Assembly: GCF_000696305.2 (NCBI RefSeq)
Contig: NZ_AOMT01000035.1
Coordinates: 1 to 50,125, forward strand
Origin: Moraxella bovoculi 237
Lineage (GTDB): Bacteria; Pseudomonadota; Gammaproteobacteria; Pseudomonadales; Moraxellaceae
Length of the DNA stretch: 50,125 nucleotides
Reading direction: 5' to 3'
Shown: positions 34,545 to 45,898 of the stretch, in pieces
Layout: every line of letters starts with the position of its first letter
Position numbering within the stretch: position 1 is the stretch's first letter
Position numbers and translations under genes: made by a program
The notes under the pieces: model-generated
What the model saw: the letters and a program-made list of their open reading frames with translations, nothing else
Databases searched by the model: none
What the model was told of the DNA's origin: nothing

Positions 34545-36944
34545 ATGAAAATCAGCGAAAACTGGCTAAGACAATGGGCAAATCCTGCCAACACCTCGGA
34601 TGAATTGGGTCAGCAGCTCACCATGGCGGGGCTGGAGTTAGACGGTTCAGACACGGTTGCGCCTGAATTTAGTGGCGTGGTGGTCGGCGAGGTCATCACC
34701 TGTGAGCAGCATCCCGATGCGGATCGCCTGCGTGTTACTACGGTTAATATCGGTACAGGTGAGAACCTACAGATCGTCTGTGGTGCGCCAAATGTCCGTA
34801 CAGGCCTAAAAGTTGCCGTCGCGACTGTCGGTGCGGTGCTGCCACCGATTGATGGTAAGCCATTTAACATCAAAAAAGGCAAGCTTCGTGGCATCGAGAG
34901 CCAAGGCATGCTGTGCGGTGCTTCTGAGATTGGTCTGACTGATGAGATTGATGGTATATTAGAGCTGCCTGATGATGCGCCGATCGGCGTTGATGTGCGT
35001 GATTATTTGGGCTTAGATGCGATGATCTTTGACATCGCCATCACGCCAAACCGTGGTGATTGCTTTAGTGCTTTGGGTCTGGCTCGTGAGATTAGCGTGA
35101 TTAATCGCCTGCCGCTAAGCCGCTCAGAGATCAAAGTCATAACCCCAAACACCGACAAAAAAGTCAATGTTAATGTGCTTAATGATGAAGCCTGCCCGCG
35201 TTATCTTGCGCAGTACATCAGTAATATCGACCGTACTGCCAAGAGTCCAAAATGGCTGGTGGATAATCTGATGGCATCAGGCATGCGCACACACAACTTC
35301 TTGGTGGATGTGACGAACTATGTATTGCTAGAGCTGGGTCAGCCACTTCATGCCTTTGATGCGGATAAAATTCAAGGCGACATCGTTGTACGTCTGGCGA
35401 ATCAAGGTGAGACACTAGAACTACTTAATGAGCAGACCATCACGCTAACAGGCGATGAGCTTTTGATTGCTGATGATGTAGGCGCGCTGGCATTGGCGGG
35501 CATCATGGGTGGCATGCGCTCGTCAGTGACTGACGAGACGACGAACATCGTGTTGGAATCTGCGCATTTTAATCAGCTTGCCATCGCCGCACGCGCCAGA
35601 CGTTTTGGTTTGCATACCGATGCCAGCCAGCGCTTTGAGCGTGGTGTGGACTTTGAATTGCCATTGATGGCGCTTCATCGCGCGACCGCTTTGATTCACG
35701 AAGTGGCAGGTGCAGAAGTCGGGCAGATTACCACCGTAGAAAATCTTGATAAACTACCAAAACGCAGCCCAATCCATCTACCATATGCGAAGATCGAGCA
35801 GCTGTTGGGCGTGGCACTGCCTAGCGATGAAGTTGTCGATATTCTAAATCGTCTAGAGATTGTCACGCAGTTTGATGGTGATAAATTCATCTGCCAGCCG
35901 CCAAGCCATCGCTTTGACATAAATATCGCAGAGGATCTGGTTGAAGAAATTGCGCGTATCCACGGCTATGATCACATTAAGCCACGCTTGCCAGAATTTG
36001 CTGTGGACATGAGCTATGACGACACAGCAGATCTAACGCATGAACTCAAATTAAGCCTAGCGGCATCGGGTTACTTTGAGGCGGTGAGCTTTAGCTTTAG
36101 CGATGCTAAGATCGAAGCGCTATTTAATGATGGCAAGCTTGGGGCAGTATTGCCACTTGCCAATCCAATCTCAGCAGACTTAGCGGTAATGCGCCGTACA
36201 TTATTATCCAGCCTGCTACCTGTGGTGTCTTATAACCTAAACCGCCAACAGCCTCGCGTACGTCTGTTTGAGACGGGTTTGTCTTTTGTGGGTCAGAACA
36301 TTGATAACCTAGTGCAGACCCCGAGCCTTGCGATGGTTGCCACCGGCTTGGTTGCTGAAGAGGGCATCTATGATAAGCGCGTGATGGACTTTTTTGATCT
36401 AAAGCGCGATGTTGAAAGCCTACTGCCACAACATCTAAATAAGACCAGCCTAACCTACGAGCGCGCTGATTTGGCGTTCTTACACCCTGGGCAAAGTGCT
36501 TATCTTGTGGTAAATGGTGTGCATCTTGGCTGGTTCGGTCAGTTACACCCAAGCATCGCCAAAGCGCTTGATCTGCCGGCTGTTTGGGTGGCTCAATTTG
36601 CCATCGAAGATCTCATCGATCTGCATCGCGCGACCAACGCCATCACCGCCCCGAGTAAATTCCCAAGCGTGCGCCGTGACTTGGCATTCTTGGTGGATAA
36701 ATCGGTAGAGTGGCAAGATTTGGTTGTGGATATTCGTGCGGCAGCGGGTAAATATCTGACCGATCTTTGGCTGTTCGATGTCTATGAAGGCGACAGACTG
36801 CCAGAGGACAAAAAATCACTGGCTTTTGCCATGCTTTTCCAGAATGCTGATGCCACATTAGAAGATGATGTCATCAAAAAAGCGATGGATGATGTCGTCT
36901 CTAGATTGAGCGACAAGCACGGCGCAAAACTAAGAGACAGTTAA
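34545..36944 (+). CDS. pheT: phenylalanine--tRNA ligase subunit beta
   Basis: The 799-aa partner subunit. Domains in order: EMAP-type tRNA-binding domain (VVGEVITCEQHPDADRLRV, about 45-150), the B3/4 editing domain, the B5 domain (PSHRFDINIAEDLVEEIARIHGYD seen in pieces around residue 450-470), a class II-like core and the C-terminal ferredoxin-fold anticodon domain (KFPSVRRDLAFLVD). It forms one operon with pheS and ihfA. Confidence 0.96.
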   Translation: MKISENWLRQWANPANTSDELGQQLTMAGLELDGSDTVAPEFSGVVVGEVITCEQHPDADRLRVTTVNIGTGENLQIVCGAPNVRTGLKVAVATVGAVLPPIDGKPFNIKKGKLRGIESQGMLCGASEIGLTDEIDGILELPDDAPIGVDVRDYLGLDAMIFDIAITPNRGDCFSALGLAREISVINRLPLSRSEIKVITPNTDKKVNVNVLNDEACPRYLAQYISNIDRTAKSPKWLVDNLMASGMRTHNFLVDVTNYVLLELGQPLHAFDADKIQGDIVVRLANQGETLELLNEQTITLTGDELLIADDVGALALAGIMGGMRSSVTDETTNIVLESAHFNQLAIAARARRFGLHTDASQRFERGVDFELPLMALHRATALIHEVAGAEVGQITTVENLDKLPKRSPIHLPYAKIEQLLGVALPSDEVVDILNRLEIVTQFDGDKFICQPPSHRFDINIAEDLVEEIARIHGYDHIKPRLPEFAVDMSYDDTADLTHELKLSLAASGYFEAVSFSFSDAKIEALFNDGKLGAVLPLANPISADLAVMRRTLLSSLLPVVSYNLNRQQPRVRLFETGLSFVGQNIDNLVQTPSLAMVATGLVAEEGIYDKRVMDFFDLKRDVESLLPQHLNKTSLTYERADLAFLHPGQSAYLVVNGVHLGWFGQLHPSIAKALDLPAVWVAQFAIEDLIDLHRATNAITAPSKFPSVRRDLAFLVDKSVEWQDLVVDIRAAAGKYLTDLWLFDVYEGDRLPEDKKSLAFAMLFQNADATLEDDVIKKAMDDVVSRLSDKHGAKLRDS

Positions 36945-36990
36945 TCCAAATGCCACTTCGGTGGCTATTGACCTAACATAAGGACACATC

Positions 36991-37290
36991 ATGAGTGCAT
37001 TAACCAAAGCTGACATGATAGACCGCTTAACGATTCGTCTGCGCATCACTCGCCAAGATGCCAGACGGATTGTGGATAAATTTTTTGAAGAAATTAGCCA
37101 AAATCTCGCTGACGGCAAGGAAGTCAAGATCTCTGGATTTGGTAATTTTGAATTAAAAGACAAAAAATCCCGCCCAGGGCGTAACCCAAAGACAGGCGAG
37201 AGCATTCCTGTTAAGGCGCGCCGCGTGGTAACATTCAAGGCAGGTCAAAAATTCCGCACGCGCATCGAGATGGAGAATGATCCGCGTTAG
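36991..37290 (+). CDS. ihfA: integration host factor subunit alpha
   Basis: A 99-aa DNA-bending protein of the HU/IHF family. [20 protein letters not shown] at the start, the conserved [22 protein letters not shown] arm (split [11 protein letters not shown] / [11 protein letters not shown]) and the [10 protein letters not shown] end identify the alpha subunit. It lies 46 bases after pheT, the usual pheST-ihfA arrangement. ATAAGGAC precedes the ATG. Confidence 0.96.
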   Translation: MSALTKADMIDRLTIRLRITRQDARRIVDKFFEEISQNLADGKEVKISGFGNFELKDKKSRPGRNPKTGESIPVKARRVVTFKAGQKFRTRIEMENDPR

Positions 37291-37336
37291 TCGGCAGACT
37301 GCCGTTAATTTCAATGAGCTGATTTGCTAAATTTGC

Positions 37337-37365
37337 TTGAATAGTTGGTGGTGTTTTGCTAAAAT
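37337..37365 (+). promoter_or_regulatory. promoter and long leader of rpmE2
   Basis: TTGAAT (37337-37342), 17-base spacer, TAAAAT (37360-37365) with TGC extension. The transcript would have a leader of about 145 bases with possible stems CCCA-TCTAAG-TGGG (37381-37393) and several GGC/GCC pairings, the setting of a ribosomal-protein autoregulatory leader. No Zur-type palindrome is present. Confidence 0.5.
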
Positions 37366-37515
37366 ATCGGCTCATTTTTCCCATCTAAGTGGGCTAATGT
37401 GTGAAAACATGGTGCGGTATGCCAAAGTTGGTTGGTGATGGCGTGGCTATGTTCGGCTGTAATGGCATTTGCCAAGGCAGTATATATTAGTGCTTAGATT
37501 TATTGGACGATCATC

Positions 37516-37779
37516 ATGCGTAAAGACATCCACCCAGAATACAAAGAAGTTCTATTCCATGACACCAATGCTGACGTGTACTTCCTAACTCGCTCAACTG
37601 TTGCGACTAAGACTACTCGTGAATACGAAGGTCAAGAATACCCATATTTCCCACTTGATATTTCAAGTGCGTCGCACCCATTCTACACTGGCGAGCAACG
37701 TAAAGCATCTAACGAAGGTCGTGTTGCTAGCTTCAACAAGCGTTTTGGTGCATTCGCAAGCCGTGGCAAAAAAGCCTAA
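37516..37779 (+). CDS. rpmE2: 50S ribosomal protein L31, type B
   Basis: An 87-aa protein starting [20 protein letters not shown], with SRSTVATK-like [10 protein letters not shown], the [22 protein letters not shown] core and VASFNKRFG end. It lacks the Cys pair of zinc-binding L31, so it is the zinc-free type B. Unlike the L36 paralogue it has no Zur site, and codon use is that of a highly expressed gene, so it may be the main L31 of the cell. The distance to ihfA and the presence of a promoter make it monocistronic. Confidence 0.95.
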   Translation: MRKDIHPEYKEVLFHDTNADVYFLTRSTVATKTTREYEGQEYPYFPLDISSASHPFYTGEQRKASNEGRVASFNKRFGAFASRGKKA

Positions 37780-37811
37780 CTTGTCCACCAAAAGCAACAA
37801 AGCTTTTGATG

Positions 37812-37840
37812 AAAACCGTCCTGTATGGACGGTTTTTTTT
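37812..37840 (+). terminator. intrinsic terminator after rpmE2
   Basis: AAAACCGTCC, loop TGTAT, GGACGGTTTTTTTT. Confidence 0.92.
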
Positions 37841-38057
37841 ATTATCCATCACAATGAGTTGAGCGACTTTTGAACAGTTTTTATCAAAAGAACATTAAGC
37901 TGTTCAAATTTATAAAAATAATTGCCAAAAATATAAAACTTGGTCCAACAAATAGATGACGAATTTGGCGCATCGTGATAGACTATGAATAATTTATTTG
38001 TATCAACCATCAGTTGATGATGATGTTAGATTTTTTAAAAGAATATTTGGGGTAGAT

Positions 38058-38939
38058 ATGGATCAGAGTGTTTGGCTATTGCTTGCAGTGCTTGCGATTG
38101 TACTCGGATGTATTTTGTTGGTGCCTGCCATTTTGCGCGCCATTAATAGCAAAAAACAAATCGATCATGCTGGTGATGTACATCACAAAGATGGTTTACC
38201 GATCACGCCAAGAGACGAGCGACTGCTGACTCATGATGATGCGGTTGCCTTGCCAAGCGACGACGCACCTGATGCGCTAACCAGCATGGCGGCGGTGGCA
38301 GCTTCATCCCCTGTGGTGAGTGCATCAGATCGACCGATTATTAATCCTGAGCCCAATAAGCCTGCTGAAAATGCTGATGAGGCGATCGCGCCGAGCGATG
38401 CTGCGCACGAAGAGACCGAACAGCTGCGTGAGCTTAATGGTAAATTTGAGCAAAACTCCCCAATCCTAGATAAGCATCTGTCTGACCAAGAAAGCTTCGA
38501 TCAGAATAACAGCCCACTGTTGAATGCCACAGATAACATCGCTGTGGTGATCACACCGCGTAACGCCTACACGGGACTGTCAGGCAAAACCGTACTGAGC
38601 TTGGTGCGTGAATACGGCTTAAAATATGGCGTGATGAACATGTTCCACCGCTACGAGCATGAGAATGGCACGGGCGATCTGTGGTTTAGTATGATGGGCG
38701 TCAATAACGAGGGTGTTCAGCCGTTTGACTTGAATGTACTTGCTGAGAGTCGTTTTAATAGCATTCTATTGTTCTTATCACTGCCGCACCCACATGCCTT
38801 GCGTGGCTTTGATAGCATGGTGTCAGTGGCGCAGATGATCGCTGATGACCTAGAGGCTGACATATATAACGAAGAGGGCTACACGCTCGACGATGCAGAA
38901 TTTGCCAAATTGCGTGCCCACGCTGCCAGCCATCAATAA
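38058..38939 (+). CDS. zipA: cell division protein ZipA
   Basis: Membrane anchor for FtsZ at the division ring. The 293-aa protein has an N-terminal membrane helix (MDQSVWLLLAVLAIVLGCIL...), a long acidic Pro/Ala/Glu-rich linker (about 35-155) and a C-terminal FtsZ-binding domain (AVVITPRNAYTGLSGKTVLSL in pieces, then NMFHRYEHENGTGDLWFSM, and FDSMVSVAQMIADDL). GGGG five bases before the ATG at 38058 supports this start over an in-frame codon 60 bases earlier, which would put 20 charged residues before the helix. ligA follows, as in other gammaproteobacteria. Confidence 0.92.
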   Translation: MDQSVWLLLAVLAIVLGCILLVPAILRAINSKKQIDHAGDVHHKDGLPITPRDERLLTHDDAVALPSDDAPDALTSMAAVAASSPVVSASDRPIINPEPNKPAENADEAIAPSDAAHEETEQLRELNGKFEQNSPILDKHLSDQESFDQNNSPLLNATDNIAVVITPRNAYTGLSGKTVLSLVREYGLKYGVMNMFHRYEHENGTGDLWFSMMGVNNEGVQPFDLNVLAESRFNSILLFLSLPHPHALRGFDSMVSVAQMIADDLEADIYNEEGYTLDDAEFAKLRAHAASHQ

Positions 38940-38951
38940 GTTTATGCCTTC

Positions 38952-38981
38952 TAAAAACCGTCTTTGCTAAGGCGGTTTTTT
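38952..38981 (+). terminator. terminator-like hairpin between zipA and ligA
   Basis: AAAAACCGTC, loop TTTGCTAA, GGCGGTTTTTT (one G-T pair). Confidence 0.65.
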
Positions 38982-39003
38982 GTCTGATTTTATAGTTGTT
39001 TAG

Positions 39004-41085
<2,082 letters not shown>

Positions 41086-41173
41086 TTGCCCTATGACAGC
41101 CTAATGATTGACTTTGCTTGTGCTCATGATAAGCTACCAAAGCCAAAATTAAGTAATAGATTAAGGAATATCC

Positions 41174-42076
41174 ATGACGATAAGTAACACACGGCCAAAG
41201 AGCAAGAGTGACCTGTTCTCCATGTTTGGGCTGTTGGTTGGTTGTATCTTATTCGGACTGGGTAGCCTGATCGTCGCACACGTTGAGACGGTCGGTGCGT
41301 ATGCCATGGCATTTTGGCGGTTGCTCATATCGACAGGGGTTTTTTTGGTGCTTGCGAAGATTTTTGGTCAGCATTTCCCCACCGATAAAAAAGCCATTGG
41401 ATTTGCGCTGATATCAGGGGCTGCACTTGGTTTTGATTTGGCGCTGTGGCATGAGAGTATTTATGCGATCGGGCCGGGTATTTCTACTTTATTAAACAGC
41501 TTGCAGATTTTCTTTTTGGCATTCATTGCGTTTTTGTGGTTTGGTGAGCGTCAGACCAAGATGCAGCTTTTGAGTCTTGTAATGGCATCGGTTGGAGTGG
41601 CACTCATCGCCAGCCCTGAGTTTGCGCACAATGATGCTGCGCTGTGGGGCTTTGTCTCTGGGATTGCCTCTGGGGCATTCTTGGCGATCTCCATGGCGTA
41701 TATTCGGCGCACCCATGAAGTCGTTCGTGTGCCTATATTGCCAATGATGACCATCGTGGGTGCAGGCGGTGCGCTGACGATGCTGCCGATGATGCTCTTG
41801 TGGAATTGGGGGCAAATCATGCCTACCACCATGAGTGAATGGGGCTGGGTGTTCGTATACGGTGCGGTCATGCAGTGCATGGCGTGGGGGCTTATTGCTT
41901 ATTCTATTCCTAAGCTTGCCTTGTCGCTGACAGGTCTGCTCTTGCTGTCAGAGCCTGTGGCAGCACTGCTGATTGATTATTTTTGGCTGCATAAGGCGAT
42001 CAGTGGGCTTCAATGGGGCGGTGCGTTTTTGGTGATGTTCGCCATCTATCTAGGCTCATTAAAGGCAAGAAATTGA
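41174..42076 (+). CDS. EamA/DMT family transporter
   Basis: A 300-aa inner-membrane protein with ten hydrophobic helices in two EamA repeats (residues about 15-145 and 155-295). AFWRLLISTGVFLVLA in the first half and LLLLSEPVAALLIDYFWL in the second are typical of the drug/metabolite transporter superfamily. Substrate unknown; export of amino acids or metabolites is the common role. AAGGA precedes the ATG. It ends at a bidirectional terminator. Confidence 0.88.
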   Translation: MTISNTRPKSKSDLFSMFGLLVGCILFGLGSLIVAHVETVGAYAMAFWRLLISTGVFLVLAKIFGQHFPTDKKAIGFALISGAALGFDLALWHESIYAIGPGISTLLNSLQIFFLAFIAFLWFGERQTKMQLLSLVMASVGVALIASPEFAHNDAALWGFVSGIASGAFLAISMAYIRRTHEVVRVPILPMMTIVGAGGALTMLPMMLLWNWGQIMPTTMSEWGWVFVYGAVMQCMAWGLIAYSIPKLALSLTGLLLLSEPVAALLIDYFWLHKAISGLQWGGAFLVMFAIYLGSLKARN

Positions 42077-42093
42077 TTAACATTTAGCTAAAA

Positions 42094-42130
42094 CAAAAAA
42101 GGATTGAATGTCATGTTCAACCCTTTTTTA
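42094..42130. terminator. bidirectional terminator
   Basis: AAAAAAGGATTGAA / TTCAACCCTTTTTT with loop TGTCATG, between the convergent EamA gene and the lipoprotein gene. Confidence 0.85.
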
Positions 42131-42140
42131 TTTGGTTGTC

Positions 42141-42716
42141 TTATTTGGCAGGGCGAATCTCGATCGGCAATACCAGGCCTTCCCCAAACTTGTCCGCAAA
42201 GACGTATTCATGCTTGTCAGCGACGACATTATCCTTGGTGTGAATGATGAGCTTCATGTCGGCGCCATCGGTGAGTTCATGGCCTTTATAGCCGTCTTCT
42301 AACTGATCGAGAATCTTGCCCAGTGCTTCGGGTGCTGCCATGCTAACGACGATGCTGTGCTGGGCCTGTTGATCGCTGATGTTGTAGGCTTTGGCATAGT
42401 TTTGCACCGCTTGACTGCGAATGTCGATGGGGTATTGATAGCTATTGATGTCGGCCTTTTGGGTGTTGGTGTCGATGAGCCTCCAGTTGATCTGGATTTT
42501 ACCATCGGCGGTGATGATTGGCTGAATCTCGGGACTGTCAATATCGACGCCATCAGCTTTTAGGGTGTCGGTGAGTGCTTCAATGCTGTGTGGGTTGTGC
42601 GATTCGATATTATCGGCAGTGTCTGCGCTGTCGCTGGATTGGGTAGGCTCAGCAGGCTTAGAGCAGCCGATGAGAAGACAAGCAGACAGTGTAAGCGTTA
42701 GGATGGATAATTTCAT
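42141..42716 (-). CDS. lipoprotein of unknown function
   Basis: A 191-aa lipoprotein: signal sequence MKLSILTLTLSACLLIGC with lipidated Cys18, then a Ser/Asp-rich linker and a soluble domain (IQPIITADGKIQINWRLID, YAKAYNISDQQAQHSIVVS). I do not recognise the family. The residue after the Cys is Ser, which predicts outer-membrane sorting. AAGGTTACTC precedes the ATG. It follows the Lrp-type gene by 24 bases on the same strand, so the two may share a transcript. Confidence 0.75.
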   Translation of the reverse strand: MKLSILTLTLSACLLIGCSKPAEPTQSSDSADTADNIESHNPHSIEALTDTLKADGVDIDSPEIQPIITADGKIQINWRLIDTNTQKADINSYQYPIDIRSQAVQNYAKAYNISDQQAQHSIVVSMAAPEALGKILDQLEDGYKGHELTDGADMKLIIHTKDNVVADKHEYVFADKFGEGLVLPIEIRPAK

Positions 42717-42740
42717 GAGTAACCTTCTAAAAATAATTGC

Positions 42741-43208
42741 CTATTTTAGCGTAATTTTGGTGCCAGATTTAATAAAATTCATCACAAATTGACTGTTAAA
42801 GTGATTGACGTTATTTTCACTGGTCAATAGGCGGCGTGTAAAAGCGTGATAGTCTTGCATGTTTTGGCTAGTCACCATCAGCACAAAGTCATAATCACCT
42901 GAGATTTCATAACACATCATCACCTGTGGCTCGGATGCCATGACCCGCTCAAACCGCTGCTGCATGGATACGCTCGACGTTGCCATCTTGATCATCACCA
43001 GTACTGTGAGTGTGTAGCCGACCTTGGTGGGGTCGATGATGGCGACTTGCTTGGCGATGATTTTCTGATCGATAAGCGTGCTGATGCGTCGCTGTGCCGT
43101 GGCGATAGAGATACCCGCTCGTTCGGCGACGCTCTTTAGTGGGAGTGTCGCATCATCTTGTAGGAGATTTAAGATGATTTTATCGGTGTCATCAAGTGCG
43201 TGTGTCAT
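42741..43208 (-). CDS. Lrp/AsnC family transcriptional regulator
   Basis: A 155-aa regulator with an N-terminal winged helix (LDDTDKIILNLLQDDATLPLK, then AERAGISIATAQRRISTLID) and a C-terminal RAM ligand-sensing domain (VMIKMATSSVSMQQRFER, YEISGDYDFVLMV). Such proteins form octamers, respond to amino acids and often control a divergent exporter. Here the divergent gene is a RarD-like exporter, a classic pairing. The start ATG at 43208 has no clear ribosome-binding site. Confidence 0.92.
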   Translation of the reverse strand: MTHALDDTDKIILNLLQDDATLPLKSVAERAGISIATAQRRISTLIDQKIIAKQVAIIDPTKVGYTLTVLVMIKMATSSVSMQQRFERVMASEPQVMMCYEISGDYDFVLMVTSQNMQDYHAFTRRLLTSENNVNHFNSQFVMNFIKSGTKITLK

Positions 43209-43223
43209 TAGATTACATAATTT

Positions 43224-43288
43224 AGTTAATTATGAGAAATTTTATCAAAATTACCTATTATATGCAAAATAAAACTAAATAATTAACT
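43224..43288. promoter_or_regulatory. inverted repeat between Lrp-type regulator and exporter
   Basis: AGTTAATTAT (43224-43233) and its exact reverse complement ATAATTAACT (43279-43288), 45 bases apart, in the AT-rich divergent gap. Spacing of several helical turns fits wrapping by an Lrp-type octamer. Confidence 0.45.
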
Positions 43289-43355
43289 TTGATCGTGCTT
43301 TATTCTCATGATTTTTATTTAAAATGTGCGAAAATTATTTGAATAGACAAATATC

Positions 43356-44336
43356 ATGAATGCGAACATTTCTGTAACCAATTCTAGTGTACTCATCGCG
43401 CCACAAGACACCGCCAAAGCTCGGGCGCGCCGACAATTCATGTGGGGAATTGCGCTTGTCGTACTTGCTAACTTATTATTTGGGGTGCTGTACACGTATG
43501 GCAAATGGTTGTCGCCTTTGACCGGCACGAGCGTGTTTTTGTGGCGCATGGTGATGATCTTGGGCTGTTTGTTGGTGTTCTTGGTGGTTAGTGGGCAATC
43601 AAAAACCATCATCAATGATCTAAAAGCCATCAAGGGCGTAAAGTCTTGGTTTTGGCTGTTGCTGCCGACACCGATTTTTGCCAGTCAGCTGTGGCTCTTT
43701 ATGTGGGCACCACTGAACGACCAAGGCGTACAGACAGCGATGGGCTATTTTCTTTTCCCATTGACGATGGTGTTGTTCGGCTGTGTATTATTTAAAGAAA
43801 AGCTAAGCAAGGTGCAGTGGCTTGCGGTCGCCTTAGCGGGGGTAGGCGTGGCAGCGGAGATCGTGCGCACAGGCGAGCTTAGTTGGGCGACGTTTTGGGT
43901 GTGTGGTACTTATCCGATTTACTACATCATGCGCCGCGTTCAGAAGGTGCGTGCTGTGACAGGCCTGTTCATCGATGCGCTCATCATCGCACCCGTGTGC
44001 TTGATTTGGCTTATCATGACTGACATGGATACAGTCAAGACGGTGCTAACGGATGGTTGGCTGCTTCTTAAAGTCGTGGGTCTTGGCGTGGTGAGCATCC
44101 TTGCGCTGCAGTCGCATCTTGAGGCGAATCGCCTGCTGCCTGTCAGTCTGTTCGGCTTAATGGGATATATCGAGCCTGCGCTGTTGTTCTTGCTTGCGGT
44201 GACGGTGCTTGGCGGAACATTTACGATGGACATGCTGGGCAGCTATGGGCTGATCTGGGCGGGAATTTTGTGTTTGGTACTGCAAGGTGTTGTCTCGTAT
44301 CGCAAGAATAAAGGTGAATCAGCATCAAGCCAATAA
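43356..44336 (+). CDS. RarD-like EamA family exporter
   Basis: A 326-aa membrane protein with ten helices. WGIALVVLANLLFGVLYTYGKWLSPLTGTSVFLWRM (in segments), the LWMWAP-like LWLFMWAPLNDQGVQTAMGYF segment and GYIEPALLFLLAVTVLGG place it with RarD-type permeases rather than the other DMT protein at 41174. Substrate unknown; the divergent Lrp-type regulator suggests an amino acid or related metabolite. It ends at a terminator shared with smpB. Confidence 0.87.
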   Translation: MNANISVTNSSVLIAPQDTAKARARRQFMWGIALVVLANLLFGVLYTYGKWLSPLTGTSVFLWRMVMILGCLLVFLVVSGQSKTIINDLKAIKGVKSWFWLLLPTPIFASQLWLFMWAPLNDQGVQTAMGYFLFPLTMVLFGCVLFKEKLSKVQWLAVALAGVGVAAEIVRTGELSWATFWVCGTYPIYYIMRRVQKVRAVTGLFIDALIIAPVCLIWLIMTDMDTVKTVLTDGWLLLKVVGLGVVSILALQSHLEANRLLPVSLFGLMGYIEPALLFLLAVTVLGGTFTMDMLGSYGLIWAGILCLVLQGVVSYRKNKGESASSQ

Positions 44337-44373
44337 AATGAAAAGGTCAATATCACATTGACCTTTTCATTTT
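44335..44373. terminator. bidirectional terminator between rarD-like gene and smpB
   Basis: AAAATGAAAAGGTCAAT, loop ATCAC, ATTGACCTTTTCATTTT: a perfect 17-base-arm hairpin overlapping the stop codon of the exporter gene. Confidence 0.9.
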
Positions 44374-44384
44374 GACGACGGGAA

Positions 44385-44852
44385 TTATCGTAAATCCGCC
44401 TTGAACCCGCGTTTTTTATCCATTTGCCAATCGCGTTCTTTTAGGGTGGCGCGCTTGTCGTGGAGTTTTTTACCTTTAGCTAGGGCGATTTCGCATTTGA
44501 CGCGTGAAGATTTCCAGTAGCAAGATAATGGCACGACCGCATAGCCTTTTTGGTTGACCATGCCGAATAATTTGTCAATCTCGCGGCGATTAAGAAGTAA
44601 TTTGCGCGTGCGAATGTTGTCTGGATTGATGTGCGTTGAGCTGGTCAAAAGCGGCTGAATGTGCGCACCGAACAAGAACGCTTCGCCATTTTTGAAAATG
44701 ACATAAGCGTCGGTGATCGCCATTTTGCCTGCGCGGATTGCTTTGACTTCCCAGCCCTCCAGGGCAAGCCCAGCTTCAAAGGTCTCTTCGATAAAATATT
44801 CGTGGCGTGCTTTTTTATTGGCACAGATTTGATTGCTTGGTTTTTTTGCCAT
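44385..44852 (-). CDS. smpB: SsrA-binding protein (trans-translation)
   Basis: Binds tmRNA and brings it to stalled ribosomes. The 155-aa protein starts [20 protein letters not shown] and has [17 protein letters not shown], the [13 protein letters not shown] helix, [32 protein letters not shown] in pieces and a basic tail. The open frame runs 48 codons further upstream, but AGGAC before the ATG at 44852 and the homology start there. Tagged proteins from this pathway are degraded by ClpXP, also in this window. The tmRNA gene itself is not here. Confidence 0.95.
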   Translation of the reverse strand: MAKKPSNQICANKKARHEYFIEETFEAGLALEGWEVKAIRAGKMAITDAYVIFKNGEAFLFGAHIQPLLTSSTHINPDNIRTRKLLLNRREIDKLFGMVNQKGYAVVPLSCYWKSSRVKCEIALAKGKKLHDKRATLKERDWQMDKKRGFKADLR

Positions 44853-45029
44853 GAGTTTTTGTCCTATTTTTATATAATGCTTGGTATTATAACAAATTAT
44901 GACAGCCGATAAAGTAGTGCATCTGTTAATTTGCCTAATTGTCAATTTTTGCGAAATCGATTTGCGTTTAAAGGCGATAATTGATACCATGAACATGATT
45001 TATCCATATTATCTACACAAGGAACAACC

Positions 45030-45812
45030 ATGCTAAATAGTGCTCCTACCATTGAGACTCTATTGAACCACCGCTCTGTGCGTAAATACACAGGCGAACC
45101 GATTTCTGATGAGATGCTGCAGGCGATCTTGGAAGCGGGGCGTGCGGTATCGACGTCCAGCTTTTTGCAGGCGACGAGCATCATTCGTGTGGTTGATAGC
45201 GCTAAGCGTACCCAGCTGCGTCAGATCTCATGCAACATGAGCGAGGCGGATTATAATGAAGCGTTTGCCAATGGCGAGCGTTTGGGTCATGGCTATGTGG
45301 AGTCTTGTGCTGAGTATCTGATTTTTTGTATGGATGCTAAGCGCCATAACCAGCTGGCGGATGTGCAGACTGACTGGACAGAGGTGACGCTAATTGGTGC
45401 GATCGATGCCGCACTCATGGCGCAAAACGTACTGGCTGCGGCCGAGAGTCTTGGCTTGGGCGGCGTATTTATCGGTTCTCTTCGTAATGACATCGAGCGA
45501 GCAGGCGAGATCTTAGGCTGCCCTAAGCACGTCGTCCCATTATTCGGTCTGTGCTTAGGTCATCCTGATTGGGAGTCTAAGATTAACCAATCACAGCGTC
45601 CACGTCTGCCGCTAGACGTACTTGTCTCTACCGACGCCTACCAAGAAGCTGATGAAGCGTCCCTAAATGCGTACAACGAACAAGTGCGTGAATATTACCA
45701 AGGGCGCAAGCTTGATCTAGACTGGCGCGCTCAAATCGCCCAAACCTTCGGCGCTGAAGTGCGTCCCTTCATGCTAGAATACCTACAAAAGCAAGGCTTT
45801 GCCAAGCGATAA
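45030..45812 (+). CDS. nfsA: oxygen-insensitive NADPH nitroreductase (NfsA type)
   Basis: A 260-aa FMN-dependent reductase. LLNHRSVRKYTGEPISDEML is the typical start; SSFLQATSIIRV, GGVFIGSLRNDIE and LFGLCLGHPDWESK followed by RPRLPLDV are features of the NfsA/Frp group rather than the NfsB group. It reduces nitroaromatics and quinones by two-electron steps. AAGGA precedes the ATG. It is longer and unlike the nitroreductase at 24112. Confidence 0.92.
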   Translation: MLNSAPTIETLLNHRSVRKYTGEPISDEMLQAILEAGRAVSTSSFLQATSIIRVVDSAKRTQLRQISCNMSEADYNEAFANGERLGHGYVESCAEYLIFCMDAKRHNQLADVQTDWTEVTLIGAIDAALMAQNVLAAAESLGLGGVFIGSLRNDIERAGEILGCPKHVVPLFGLCLGHPDWESKINQSQRPRLPLDVLVSTDAYQEADEASLNAYNEQVREYYQGRKLDLDWRAQIAQTFGAEVRPFMLEYLQKQGFAKR

Positions 45813-45824
45813 CCTTTAGCATTC

Positions 45825-45860
45825 AAGCCTTTCGTTGCATATTGCAGGCGCGAAAGGCTT
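45825..45860 (+). terminator. possible terminator after nfsA
   Basis: AAGCCTTTCG / CGAAAGGCTT, ten-base arms with a 16-base loop. No T run follows, so its strength is doubtful; it abuts the -35 of the next promoter. Confidence 0.4.
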
Positions 45861-45888
45861 TACAATATTGACGAGAATACGTTATAAT
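45859..45888 (+). promoter_or_regulatory. promoter of the TPP-regulated operon
   Basis: TTTACA (45859-45864), 18-base spacer, TATAAT (45883-45888), ten bases before the riboswitch. Confidence 0.6.
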
Positions 45889-45898
45889 CTTTTAAATT

